From Physcomitrium patens (taxonomy: Eukaryota > Streptophyta > Bryopsida > Funariales > Funariaceae), in the NCBI RefSeq assembly GCF_000002425.4, contig NC_037261.1:8484701-8548700 (forward strand): a stretch of DNA of 64,000 bases. Direction: 5' to 3'. The position numbers and the translations under genes were made by a program. How positions within the stretch are numbered: position 1 is the stretch's first letter; each line of letters starts with the position of its first letter. The notes beneath the pieces are model-generated. The model was given only the letters and a program-made list of their open reading frames with translations, was not told the origin of the DNA and ran no database searches. Below are positions 20,325 through 30,595 of the stretch, piece after piece.

Positions 20325-21503
20325 ATGTCTAACGAGGAATTAATAATACACGCTCCCCTACTGTCTTATGTTAAAGAGGCATGTACAAGACAATCTCATT
20401 GTCAGTTACAGAAGCTCAACGAGAGTGAAAGACAAGCATTCATTGCAAGGCACTCTCAAGCTCAAGTATGTCCTGGAGAAGATGTAGGTGTCATAGCATC
20501 ACAATCGATTGGACAACCAACCACTCAGATAGCTCTTAGTTCATTTCACAGTGCTGGTACTACAGCTGTAGAGGTACTCGAGGGAATATCCAGATTAGAA
20601 TCTATCTTGAACTGTTCATTCAAGCAATCAACATCGACTATACGTATTACAAAGCATACAAGTCCTTCAGATTTTGTATATCTTACTATTCCTGATGTAA
20701 TGTCATCGTATTATATAGAACATGACTTAGACTCTTGGTGGTATGCAATAGCAGAAAAGCACAACTTCTATACAGCTCCTACTAGTTACAACGAAGGTGT
20801 TGTGTTTAGAATGATCGTTGATAGTAAGAAGATGAAAGCTTATAAGATAAGCTTGAAGCTGATAAGAGATAGAATTGTTGAGTCAATGTATGGAAATAAC
20901 AACATACGTGTACTTGTCTCTCCAGAGTTTGAACATACTATAGACATAGCAGTACAATGTGTAACAAAAAGTAAAGATATAGAGATGTACGTGTATGGTC
21001 TAGTCAAGTCTATAATATTCCCTATACAAATCTGTGGCATTAAAGGTATAGAACATGTACTCATCAACAACAACGAAGTAAAGACAAAAGGTTCTAATCT
21101 AATGAGTACATTAGGACTTGACTTCATAGACGATAAGCTTACCATTTCTGACTCAGCTGTAGATGTTCTCAACTGTCTAGGAATAGAAGCTGCAAGAAAC
21201 GTATTAGTAAGAGAATTATCAAAGGTACTTAAAGGTGATGTACGCTTTGATGACAAGCATATTAATCTGCTTGCAGACTTCATGACAAACAAAGGTAAGA
21301 TGATACCTATGAATATATCTGGAATGGTTGAAAGAGGTCACAGTTATCTTACCAGGGCATCTAATGAAAGGACAATAGTAGAACTAGCTAGAGCTGCATG
21401 CAAGGGAGTAGCAGAACCAGTACAAAGCATATCCGATAATATAATAATAGGTAGTAGATCAAAAGTAGGAACAAGTATTGTTGATATACTTCACTACACT
21501 TAG
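20325..21503 (+). CDS. RNA polymerase subunit 1, C-terminal half (A-double-prime-like)
   Basis: The ORF encodes 392 residues matching the C-terminal portion of RPB1. A PGEDVGVIASQSIGQPTTQ segment at about residues 49-67 is the trigger-loop region, followed by FHSAGTTAVEVLEGI and SRLESILN. Near the C-terminus MNISGMVERGHSYLTRASNE resembles the conserved segment before the clamp-closing strand, and VGTSIVDILHYT is the end. No CTD heptads are present. It starts with its own ATG and sits 3 kb from the N-terminal half on the same strand, with the RPB2 gene between them on the other strand. In the inverted copy two residues differ (Ser/Pro at 20589 and Ile/Thr at 20647). Confidence 0.88.
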   Translation: MSNEELIIHAPLLSYVKEACTRQSHCQLQKLNESERQAFIARHSQAQVCPGEDVGVIASQSIGQPTTQIALSSFHSAGTTAVEVLEGISRLESILNCSFKQSTSTIRITKHTSPSDFVYLTIPDVMSSYYIEHDLDSWWYAIAEKHNFYTAPTSYNEGVVFRMIVDSKKMKAYKISLKLIRDRIVESMYGNNNIRVLVSPEFEHTIDIAVQCVTKSKDIEMYVYGLVKSIIFPIQICGIKGIEHVLINNNEVKTKGSNLMSTLGLDFIDDKLTISDSAVDVLNCLGIEAARNVLVRELSKVLKGDVRFDDKHINLLADFMTNKGKMIPMNISGMVERGHSYLTRASNERTIVELARAACKGVAEPVQSISDNIIIGSRSKVGTSIVDILHYT

Positions 21504-21511
21504 TAGTGTTA

Positions 21512-21533
21512 TAAATTTTTTTTTTATTATAAG
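21512..21533. terminator. T10 terminator between RPB1 C-terminal half and RPB2
   Basis: Ten T (21516-21525) flanked by TATAAA and ATTATA lie in the 39 bp between convergent stops of the RPB1 fragment and RPB2. The inverted copy is A10 at 33991-34000. Confidence 0.55.
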
Positions 21534-21542
21534 ATATGAATG

Positions 21543-24434
21543 TTAGGTATACTTTAGACCTACTCTAATATTAGCTATGGATAGCTCTTGAGCTAGCAAT
21601 TTAAAGCTATAAGGTAAATGATGCTCCTTTGTGTTCCTTCCGTTACAATTAACACATGGATTACTAGAGCATATCGTACTACAACCATGACATATCCATA
21701 CTTCACACAAATCAGAAGTGTTCTTTAGTTTCTCAAGAAGCATCGATGCTGCTCCATGCGCTATAAGACAGTCCTTCTCCATCTCTCCAAATCGCAGTCC
21801 TCCTTTTCTTGATCGTCCTTCAACTGGTTGCTTTGTAAGACTTTGTATGACACCTTTGGATATCGAATGGGCCTTGTCTCTAGCTTGATGTCTAAGAGCG
21901 TGGTAGTAACATATACCAGTTGCAACTCTCGCTTCTATAGGTAATCCTGTAGTACCACAGTACATCTTCTCTTTAGAGAGTTTGGCTATATCAACTTCAA
22001 AGCTTCTATAAGCCTTGTTGAATGCTGTTGCATCTATGCAGCTGCTCTCTCTAGATCTCGGCTTTGAAGGAAGCGTTGGATCTCGAGCATTGTTTGAGTC
22101 TAGTACATAAATCTTACACATCACCATCTCTAGTAGGTGACCCATAGTCATCCTACTAGGTATTGCATGAGGGTTGATTATAAGATCAGGTACTATCCCA
22201 TCTTTAGTGAATGGTAAATCTTCTTGTGATAGAATAGCTCCTATTACGCCTTTCTGTGAATGCCGTGATGTGAACTTATCTCCTACAATAGGAAATCTGT
22301 ATAGCAATATTCTTACTCTAACTATCTTGTTTCCTTCTGCACTTGTGTGCTTGGTTACTTTATCAACTCGTCCTGATACAAAGCTCTTCAGTACTATCTT
22401 CTCTATGCTTTGTTTCTTTTCTGTTATTACGAGTTTAGCAGCAATGGTATCACCATCTTTTACTTTCTGACCAATTAATACAATGCCATCGTTGTCACGT
22501 AAGATATCTCCATCTGGAATGTATACAAGAGTCTCGTTCATAAACTTGTTTTCTATAATCTCAACAACTTCGTATTTAATGCTTGAGAATAGCCCTCTGT
22601 CTATTGATGACTTGTTAAACAACAAAGAGTCCTCTTGGTTATATCCAGAGTATGACAATACAACAATCACAACATTTACTCCATTGTACTCCTTGATCAT
22701 GCTTGATATAGTTGTCGCACATATAGGCTTTTGAGCGTATGTTAATATCTTTGAGTCTGATACCATGCTTGTCATTATATGGAGAGCGAGAGGCATTGCT
22801 TGCTTGCTCATAGCTGATTGGAATACTATTCTTGATGATTGGTTGAAGTTAGCATAGGGAGTCATAGATGTTGACAATCCAAACATGAACGATGGATGTA
22901 TCTCAACATGTGTATGTTGATTGCAGATACTATCATGTGTTGTAGCAATAAAGCATTGCATCTATTTTGTTGCATCTATCATCTCCAACGTGCCAGCTTT
23001 ATACATATCATCAACTGTGGTGTTGCTACAGACTGGTGCACTCCCATTAGTACATATCAACAGAGGTCTACTGTATCTACCTCTAGTTGTCTGAATATGT
23101 ATTTCTTTATCTGATGAATAGTATGCGGATACGAACATGAATGCTTCTCCTTTTCTTTTGTACACCTTTATGCTTCTAAGTACGTTGTCCTTTGATGTCC
23201 TTGTAACAAACAGTCTATTGATGAATAGAGCATCATTACCTTGAGGCAATACACCAAGATGGTTTAAGACATCATCTGGATCAACGTAAGGTGTTATTGT
23301 ACATGTTGATGACAAGTACTTAACAGCGCCTACATCAGGACCCTCTGGTGTCTCACAAGGACATATATATCCAAGCTGAGTTGGATGTATTTGTCTCATT
23401 ATAGCACTTGGAAAGTCTTTGGAGCTAATCTCAACTCTCCTAACATGAGACAATGAGTCAAGAGTTGACTTTGATGACAAGACTTGAGATATAGTTCTTT
23501 TGTTATCACCTTGGGTATAGCCTTCCTATATGCCTGTCTTAAAGTTGCTTTGGATATCCTTTGATATTCGATTTAGTGCGCTTACTATCACTGCTTTCTG
23601 CTTACTGTTGCTTTTTATCTTTTGCTGATTCAGCTTGTTGATCCTCTTCTCTATGCACCTCCTTACGATGTCCGCTGGTGTATGCACACATTTAAAGCTC
23701 AAGCAGTCTCTATCATCTTCTTGTCTGAGTGACAATATAGTTTCTATAAACCTGCATATCATCAACGATAGCATCTTTACCTTCTTGTCATCATCAAGAG
23801 TTGCTAAGATTCTTTCTGTTGAACATGTGGGGTTACTATCAAGCGTAGTAGCATCCAGTTGTGATTCTAAAAGAAGTCCTGATACTTCCTTTGGATGATT
23901 GGTCCATGATAATATCTCTCGTTTTGCACTAGCAATGGTCTTTCGAAGGACTTTCATTACAGCAAAGACGTTCACAAGGTTGTTATGTGATAGAGAAACC
24001 TTTAATACTCTATTGACCATATAGATTTCGCAATGACATTTTGATAGTTGTAGCTCACACTTTTCTTTTCGTGCTAGGTACCTAAAGATATAATTTCTTT
24101 CTTGACACATAAGGACCTTCCTTCTTCCTTCTATAACAAACGATCCTCTTATAGCTGATGCTTCCTGTAAAGGTTTATAGCAGCAACCAATAGGAACAGG
24201 GATGGTGAGTACTACTCTATCATCTGCTATGATGCTACATTCGTACGTACTTAAAGTGTTGATACACTCTTGATACGTCTTTTGATTGGAAGAGACATAC
24301 ACATTGTTGAAGGTCTTGTTATTATCAACTGTTATGTTCTTGATTAGATTTACAATGTAGAGCATCATAATGTCATACAGCTTAACAATACCACTGTCCA
24401 CTCCAATGCTTTCTATAAACCTTGAAAGATCCAT
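21543..24434 (-). pseudogene. RNA polymerase subunit 2 (RPB2)
   Basis: The frame begins at ATG 24434 and runs to TAA at 21543, about 960 codons, interrupted by TAG at 23526-23528 and TAG at 22962-22964. Recognisable parts: TLSHVRR-like LSHVRRVEI and LGYICPCETPEG (fork loop) near 23380-23470, SGYNQEDSLLFNKSSIDRG (near the metal B site) around 22600-22660, GDKFTSRHSQKG (hybrid-binding) near 22240-22290, GRSRKGGLRFGEME (switch 3 and anchor) near 21780-21830, and a C-terminal zinc knuckle (CHGC...CVNC) near 21640-21690. In the inverted copy the second TAG is CAG, so this stop arose after, or was spared by, the duplication. The gene is somewhat shorter than typical RPB2 of about 1150 residues. Confidence 0.92.
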
Positions 24435-24573
24435 TTCTTGTCCCTTGTATGTACCAGGTACGAACATAACTACGAGCACGAGTATCTCACATAACTATCT
24501 TCAGTTATGTATGTATAACTTCCTTTTTGATTTTTTATACAGTGCGTGCTAGTAAGTATTTACCAACATCACA
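24435..24573. promoter_or_regulatory. Divergent RPB2/RPB1 intergenic region
   Basis: The 139 bp between the opposed starts of RPB2 and the RPB1 N-terminal gene is AT-rich, with TTTTTTATACAG about 40 bases before the RPB1 ATG. Both large polymerase subunits would be driven from here. Confidence 0.4.
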
Positions 24574-26529
24574 ATGGCTAGCCAGCTCGAGACTATATCC
24601 TTCTTGTTCTATTCTACGGAGGAGATCATTCAAATATCTTCAATACGAATTAGTAATAAAGATGATATAGGTTCTCCTGCTCTAGGAACAGGAGCTTTGA
24701 TATACTGTTCTATATGTTCTGATCCAAAACGTTGTCCAGGACATATAGGATTTATACAACTCAAAGAACCAATATTTAATCCATTATGTTTAAAAGAGAT
24801 AATAAAAGTCGCAGAGATGATATGTCCTAGGTGTAGATCATTTAACTCTATAGGAAAGGTCAAAGGGAAGAAAGTATGTTCTAATTGTAACGATCACGCA
24901 AGAGTGTATACGTTTGATCCAAAGAGGATGTGTCTTGTTGATAAGAAGGAACCAAGCTATACTATATCAGCAGCTGTTCTGAAGAATATGTTTAGTGCTT
25001 TATCAAACGATCAAATAAGATCTATGGGCTATGACCTATCGAGTCCTAAAGATTTCATAATGAATCATATACCTGTTGTTCCCAATTGCATCAGGCTCTC
25101 TTCAGGACCTGAAGACAGCCTCGCTAGGCTGTACAGTTCAATACTAAGAAACAATGGCAATGCATCTGTTGTATACAAAGAGTACTGTACAATAATAGGA
25201 AAGGATTCATTCGAAAACAATGAAGGATGTCTAATAAATAGAATATCTGGAAAGCAAGGTACATTTAGAAGATACATTCTTGGTAAGAGAAACAAGTATT
25301 GTGCAAGAGCTGTGATAACTCCTGATCCTAATATAGATGTTGATGAAGTACGTATTCCTTTGTCCTTTTGTAGTAATCTTAAAGTACAGAAAGATGGGGA
25401 TTACGTACTACTCAATAGACAACCCTCTCTTCAAAGGATGTCCCTTATGGCTTTTAGAGCAAGGATGATGCCTGATTCTTGTACCATAAGAATCAATCCA
25501 TCTGTCTGTCCAGCATTCAATGCAGACTTTGATGGAGATGAGATGAACATATTCTGTGCATCATCATATCCATCTAAAGCAGAGTGTGATGTACTCCTTG
25601 CTATTGAAAAGTGCATCTTATCACCTCAGAATTCGATGCCTACCGTATATATAATACAAGATACAGTTACAGGAGCGTTTATGATGTACAAGATGAATAA
25701 GCTATTAAAGCAATCAACGCTGCATGACTGTATCATGGTGTCTCATGTTCATCTTGATATTACTAACATACGTACTTCAAGAGATATTATACTTATGCTT
25801 ATCAAGTTAGTAAGCAACGATAGTAATCTAGTAATCAAATCGCTCACATCTAGTACAATAAGAAATATAATAAAGAGCATATTCATAAGCAAAGGTGGAC
25901 GTGATACTTCAATGTTTCTAGGATCACTACAGAAGATTGTTGATCGCTGGCTTCTCGAGGAAGGATTAAGCGTAGGATATGATGATTGTGTAAACAAGGT
26001 TAGCCCTATTGCTATAGAAGATGTAGATGTAGATGATAAGAATGTGGATGTTGTTCTTAATAATATTAGAAATATAAGCCAACGATTAGTAGTAGAATCT
26101 GTCGATAAAAATAATCCACTTTTCACAATGATAGAAAGTGGATCTAAAGGAAGCTTTATTAATCTGGGACAGATATCTTCATTAGTACGTCAATAATGGA
26201 TAAGAGGAAAAAGACCAGCAAGGGTATTACCAGGTAATAGAGCTTTAGCATGGTGCAGTCCATACGATAGTTTATTACAAGGACAAGGATTTATTAATAG
26301 TTCATATTCACAAGGACTTAATCCTATCGAGTACTTCTTCCATTGCCAAGGAGGTAGAGAAGGGTTAGTTAATACTGGTGTGAATACTTCTGATGCTGGA
26401 TATATACAAAGACGTATATCAAAGTCAATGCAAGATGTAACAATACAGTATGATGGTACTGTGAGAGATGGTACAGACATTGTGCAATTCTGTTATGGAA
26501 GAAACAACTCAGACAATAGTAAGGTATAA
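24574..26529 (+). pseudogene. RNA polymerase subunit 1, N-terminal half (A-prime-like)
   Basis: About 651 codons from ATG 24574 to TAA 26527-26529, with one internal TAA at 26194-26196. The clamp zinc ligands CSICSDPKRCPGHIGF are at about residues 46-61 and a second CPRC...CSNC set follows. NADFDGDEMN at about residues 312-321 holds the three aspartates that bind the catalytic magnesium. After the stop the frame continues through ARVLPGNRALAW, SQGLNPIEYFFHCQGGREGLVNT and ends in DGTVRDGTDIVQFCYG. That end corresponds to the point where archaeal RNA polymerase A-prime ends. The C-terminal half is the separate gene at 20325-21503. The internal stop fits CAA to TAA. Confidence 0.92.
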
Positions 26530-26543
26530 AAAAAGGTTTTTAT
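26525..26543. terminator. Palindromic terminator between RPB1 and TFIIS
   Basis: TATA6-7, GG, T5, ATA forms an imperfect palindrome between convergent stops. The TAA of RPB1 opens it and the TTA of the TFIIS stop closes it, in the same layout as 19622-19643. Confidence 0.55.
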
Positions 26544-26845
26544 ATTTGCCACTTGTTGTGACATTCAGAACATTCAAACATCGTAGTCATTCCTTCATCA
26601 GTTGATCTCTTCTGAACATCGATGGACATTGTCTTCTTACTTTTACACTTAGGACATTGCTCTGCACCTTCTTCCATGACAGCAGCTGTCCCTTTCGAAT
26701 CTGTATCAAAGAAGATAGTATTATTGATATCCTCATAACAGTTGATGCTTGGTACCTTAATACCTCTTTTGATCATACATTCAACATTAAATTCGTACCA
26801 CTTGATCATGTCTTTGTCACTACCTTCTGGATGGGAAGAGTTCAT
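26540..26845 (-). CDS. Transcription elongation factor TFIIS-like, C-terminal zinc ribbon
   Basis: The 101-codon frame ends with a TFIIS zinc ribbon: CPKCKSKKT, then QKRSTDEGMTT with the Q-x-R-S-x-D-E signature whose acidic pair enters the polymerase active site, then CSECHNKW. TFIIS stimulates transcript cleavage by backtracked polymerase. Only about half of a usual viral TFIIS is present (typically 170-240 residues), so the N-terminal domain has been lost, or translation begins elsewhere. Its ATG is only 7 bases from the uracil-DNA glycosylase ATG on the other strand, so promoter elements for each must lie inside the other gene. Confidence 0.85.
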   Translation of the reverse strand: MNSSHPEGSDKDMIKWYEFNVECMIKRGIKVPSINCYEDINNTIFFDTDSKGTAAVMEEGAEQCPKCKSKKTMSIDVQKRSTDEGMTTMFECSECHNKWQI

Positions 26846-26852
26846 TATCTCG

Positions 26853-27458
26853 ATGGCAGATGAGCTGGATGAGATAGTTACTATCTTGAAGAGGGAAATG
26901 GATAATGGAGTTATAATATTTCCAGCACTGAATGATGTATTAAGAGCTTTCTATGAAACACCATTAAGCGATGTAAGAGTGGTGATGCTTGGTCAGGAAC
27001 CATACAAAGGTATTGGTAAGGCCAATGGGTTATCCTTCTCTGTCAATAAAGGATATCCAGTTCCTCCATCACTAACAAATATATTTAAAGAGATATCTGA
27101 TCAAATAAAAAGCTTTCATATACCTCCTCATGGTGATCTTACTAAATGGTGCAAGCAAAGTGTACTGCTTTTAAACTCAGCATTGACAACTGAGAGTGGA
27201 TCAAATAGGAGTCACGATGCTCTATGGCAACGATTTACAAAGACATGTATAAGATTATGTTCTGCAAAGGGAGGAGTGGTATTTGTTTTATGGGGAAAGA
27301 CTGCATCTACTTTTAATAAGGAGATTGATACATCAAAGAATATAATTCTTAAAGCAGCACATCCATCACCGTTTAGTGCAAACAAAGGATTCTTCAATTG
27401 TAACCACTTCACCATCATAAACGATCTCTTAGATACTCCTATCGATTGGAACCTATGA
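26853..27458 (+). CDS. Uracil-DNA glycosylase, family 1, with altered active-site loop
   Basis: The ATG at 26853 gives 201 residues; upstream in-frame starts would overlap TFIIS and are not needed. Family 1 landmarks are present: GQEPYKG at about residues 47-53 in place of the water-activating GQDPYH loop, the LLLNSALT strand, and AAHPSPFSA at about 168-176, the minor-groove loop with its histidine. The aspartate of the first loop is glutamate and the histidine is lysine here. Vaccinia D4 also departs from the consensus in that loop. Such proteins excise uracil from DNA; in poxviruses the protein is also a polymerase processivity component. The stop overlaps the next ORF as ATGA, a compact viral arrangement. 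Confidence 0.88.
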   Translation: MADELDEIVTILKREMDNGVIIFPALNDVLRAFYETPLSDVRVVMLGQEPYKGIGKANGLSFSVNKGYPVPPSLTNIFKEISDQIKSFHIPPHGDLTKWCKQSVLLLNSALTTESGSNRSHDALWQRFTKTCIRLCSAKGGVVFVLWGKTASTFNKEIDTSKNIILKAAHPSPFSANKGFFNCNHFTIINDLLDTPIDWNL

Positions 27459-27796
27459 GTATATCATCACTCGATGAGGAAGATGCTAGGGAATCATTGG
27501 ATGTATTGCCATTCTCCATAAGGCACTTTAATATTGGTCCAGAGATGGCAAGGGCTGTTGAAAGGATACTATGTGGTATTGAAGCTCGTGATATGAATAT
27601 AATGCTTCTTGTTGCTGCAGCTGTTGTATTAGCAAAGTGTGGAGAAAGGATAGACATGCGATTCTCTATGCTCTGTAACGATGTCATCAGTGACATTGTT
27701 GATACTGATCCAAACATATCTGATTCTAAGTTTTATGATAAAACTATGATCAAAAAGAATATTCTTAGATATTGCAGGTTCATATTGTCTAAGTAA
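27455..27796 (+). CDS. Hypothetical viral protein, small helical
   Basis: The ATG overlaps the glycosylase stop (ATGA at 27455-27458), giving 113 residues. I do not recognise it. The middle (NIMLLVAAAVVLAKCGE) is a hydrophobic helix, too short and polar at its ends to be a confident membrane span. The next ORF, RPB5, begins two bases after its stop. It may have been translated from the same transcript. A role in replication or transcription is only suggested by its position. Confidence 0.45.
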   Translation: MSISSLDEEDARESLDVLPFSIRHFNIGPEMARAVERILCGIEARDMNIMLLVAAAVVLAKCGERIDMRFSMLCNDVISDIVDTDPNISDSKFYDKTMIKKNILRYCRFILSK

Positions 27797-27797
27797 T

Positions 27798-28354
27798 ATG
27801 ATTCGAGTTATAAAGGAGATGATACAAGATAGAGGATATGTACCTAACGATAGTACTGTTGAGTCGGATGAAAGGATGGCCCATATGCAGGACAAGAGAA
27901 TGACCTTGTGGTACTATTGGCAGGAAGCTTTGTAGATAAGAATCCCTTTGGAGCAAATACAAACGTTCTTACAAAGAAGGATATATCACACTTCACGCTT
28001 GAGTATTACAAATCTGTACAAGAGGACATCATAGAGTTTGCTACTATAATAGTAATGCCATCAAACACCCTTGATGCTTCTGTATTTGAGGGTGATATAT
28101 CTGTATATGGTACAACAATGTTTATTGAAGAAGAGCTTATGTTCAACCCTACATCTAATGTGCTTGTACCAAAGCACTGTATTGTATCAAGTTCAGAACT
28201 ACAAGAAATGAAAGAGAAAGGAATATCTCATGATAGCCTACCAAAGATATATGCTGAAGATCGAATATGTAAGTGGTACGGATTTAAAAGAGGTGATATG
28301 ATAAGAATAGAAAGAGATTACTGCAATGAAGTTTACTACAGAATAATAATATAA
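27798..28354 (+). pseudogene. RNA polymerase subunit RPB5
   Basis: The C-terminal assembly domain is plain: NVLVPKHCIV, LPKIYAEDRICKWYG and RGDMIRIERD, as in eukaryotic and archaeal RPB5/H. An N-terminal ORF from ATG 27798 reads IKEMIQDRGY, the usual first helix of the jaw domain, and ends at TAG 27933. A shift by one base near 27895-27908 joins the two frames. Total length, about 185 residues, is normal for viral RPB5. The start lies two bases after the upstream ORF, suggesting tight packing. Confidence 0.85.
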
Positions 28355-28360
28355 AAAAGT

Positions 28361-28390
28361 AAAAAATATTGATGTAGAAAGATATTTTTT
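28361..28390 (+). terminator. Hairpin with A-run and T-run after RPB5
   Basis: AAAAAATAT (28361-28369) pairs with ATATTTTTT (28382-28390) across a 12-base loop. A second run of seven T follows at 28403-28409. Both lie between the RPB5 stop and the next ATG at 28426. Confidence 0.5.
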
Positions 28391-28425
28391 ATACTGGTGT
28401 TATTTTTTTATGCTTATCAAGAGAC

Positions 28426-30525
28426 ATGGATTCTTATATGATGAAAGAGGTAACCTTAGTGTGGCGCATTAGCAATACAGATGGAAATATGCTTTTTGAT
28501 ACTATATGTGTGTCTGAAGATGTGCCTCTTGTCGAAAGACATGTTGGTGAGTATCAATGGTACAAGCACTTCTATCCTGCAATGGAAGTTGACAACACAT
28601 TAAAAAGTAAAGATACACTTCTTATTACGTTCATGATTCCAGCTCTTAAAGACGATAGTAAAAGGACACCTATAAAAGCACACTTTGACTTTAGCTCAGG
28701 TGTAATGAAGATAAGACATGTATCATCATATGCTGTATCTGTTGCTGAGCTTGTTAGCATGATTAGTGCTGCAATCTGTATTGATATACAACAAGATGTT
28801 GAAGTCACAAACATAGAGTTATCTGTTAACATAACAGAAGAAAAGCCAGATTTAGAGCTACTATGTGATGTTGTAATGAACGAGCCTAGACTATGTGAGA
28901 TCTTTTCATTAAGAGAAAAAACTCTTCCAATATCCATGAAAGTCAAGTATTCTTTGTATGTTAAACTTGGAATAATAACATTCAAAAGAGGAGAAAGCAA
29001 GACTATCACAATATCAAATATTAAGAACGAAGAACATATAGATGACATTATAGATCAAATCCTGTTCTTACTTAGTGTCTACAATGAGGTAAAAGATGAG
29101 TTTAACAAGTTATACAACTTCATAGTCGAAGAAGAGAAGGTATCTAAACATCGTACATAAACATTTGCTTTGAAAGAAGAAGTTCCAGAGTTGTTTGTAT
29201 CTGGATATGCAAGAGAGTGCTCTATTAAACCAATAATAATTACAGAACTGGAAGAGGAGAAGTACAAGTCTGAAGGAAGACCAACCATGAGATATCCCAA
29301 GGATGGTCCACACTCAAGAGTATATGCTTGTGACATAGGACTATTTCCAGGACTTAGAAGAAACAGATTGCCTAATAAAGATATGTTTGAGTTTCTTCCT
29401 TGCTGTTATGCTACAGATCATCTTAAGAGACCACAATCTAACTATTACAAATACGTGCATGATGTATTTGATGAAAAGAGAAGTCATAAGAAGATAATGC
29501 GATTTAAGCCACAGTATCTTTTAGAGGATGGCATAGTTGGTAAGGCTCCAAAGGAGCTTCAGGAGATGATGTGTTCAACGGATTTAACAATAGTGGGTGT
29601 TAAGAAAGACAAGTCTTCTATACTGTATTGTATGCCCTACTATATTCTAAGAGAGAGCCTAAGCTTTCCTCCTCACATATGTCTTCAGGAGCTATGGTAC
29701 TTAACAGAGGAAGAAATACTTCTCAATGCTAGAGATAGAGATATATTTCTTGATCCAACACTCTATTGTAGAGCATTAGAATACATCTTTTCAACAAACA
29801 TATATGTTCTTGATGTCTTTGATGACACAAGCGTAAGGATGTCTATACCATGTACTAAAGGACCATATATTTGGGAACATGAGTATGATCAATCTATCAT
29901 CGTTTTGTGCTATAGAAATGTTTCTCCATATCCTCAATGCGAATTGGTAACAGGTCATTGGAACGATGCATTGAGGCAATTCAAGATGCAAATAACTATT
30001 TGTAAGGATGCACTAAAGCCCAGACAGTTCATAAAACAAAAGATAAACAAAGATGGAAAATGTATATCTGTATTAACGAAGAGCGGATGGACTCGATGTC
30101 TTTGGAGACCATTGAGTGTAGAGAAAGTAGAAGCAGATGAGGTATCATAATCTACTCTAGTGCATTCTCAAAGACTTAGAGCATACTTTGTACATGACTT
30201 ATATCTTATGTGTAAGCAGTCGAACATAATTAACATTAGAATTGTTAGAGATGATGTCTTCTTTGTTCCCAAGATAATGAGAGAGATGTTTTCTACAGCT
30301 ACTAAGTTTGTGGAGTACTACTCATCCAGGTATCCTTTGTTGTTTAGTGGTGGTGTTCTTAGAGTTACTCGAGAGACATACAATAAGTTAAAGAGATGTT
30401 ATGAACGTTCAACAATACTTTCTTTAGTAGTATCTTCGAACGAATTCACTAGAAGAAGGAACAATATGATTAGTATCATACGTGCTACGGATGATGAACA
30501 GGTAAAGATCGGTATCAGCAATTGA
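28426..30525 (+). pseudogene. Early transcription factor large subunit (VETF-L, A7-like)
   Basis: One frame of about 699 codons with two TAA stops (29158-29160 and 30148-30150). The central third holds the pattern typical of this family: PELFVSGYAREC, a RVYACD segment, GLRRNRLPN and FEFLPCCYATDH. The first 240 residues match by position the region that in the vaccinia factor carries a TBP-like domain, though I cannot verify homology for it by eye. In poxviruses A7 pairs with the D6 helicase to bind early promoters, and a D6-like helicase lies in this same block. The stop at 30525 is TGA and may be another C-to-T change rather than the native end, as the frame stays open only about ten more codons. 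Usual length is 700 (vaccinia) to over 1300 (ASFV). Confidence 0.72.
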
Positions 30526-30595
30526 GTTGCAAGGGGGTGGAGCTAGTCGGATATCATCATTGTATCAACATAGTGCAGGAGTACATTTGTAAGCA

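Larger units (their letters stand above)
17719..23212 (+). repeat. Left arm of 5494 bp inverted repeat
   Basis: Every base x in this arm corresponds to 55516 minus x in the right arm, with no net indel across 5494 bp. I find eight mismatches (17758, 18817, 19196, 19880, 20589, 20647, 22964, 23202); all but the first are transitions. The arm covers most of the capping gene, two orphans, the RPB1 C-terminal gene and about 60 percent of RPB2. The outer end lies inside the capping gene and the inner end inside RPB2. No terminal repeat or target duplication marks either end. Confidence 0.95.

Noticed and set aside
24574-26529. Intein or intron as cause of the RPB1 split
   Set aside because: No intein protease or endonuclease motifs are present. 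The halves are separate genes in reversed order with RPB2 between.
30526-30595. Possible continuation of the A7-like factor beyond 30525
   Set aside because: The frame stays open only about ten codons after the TGA before a further stop, and no family motif is visible there.
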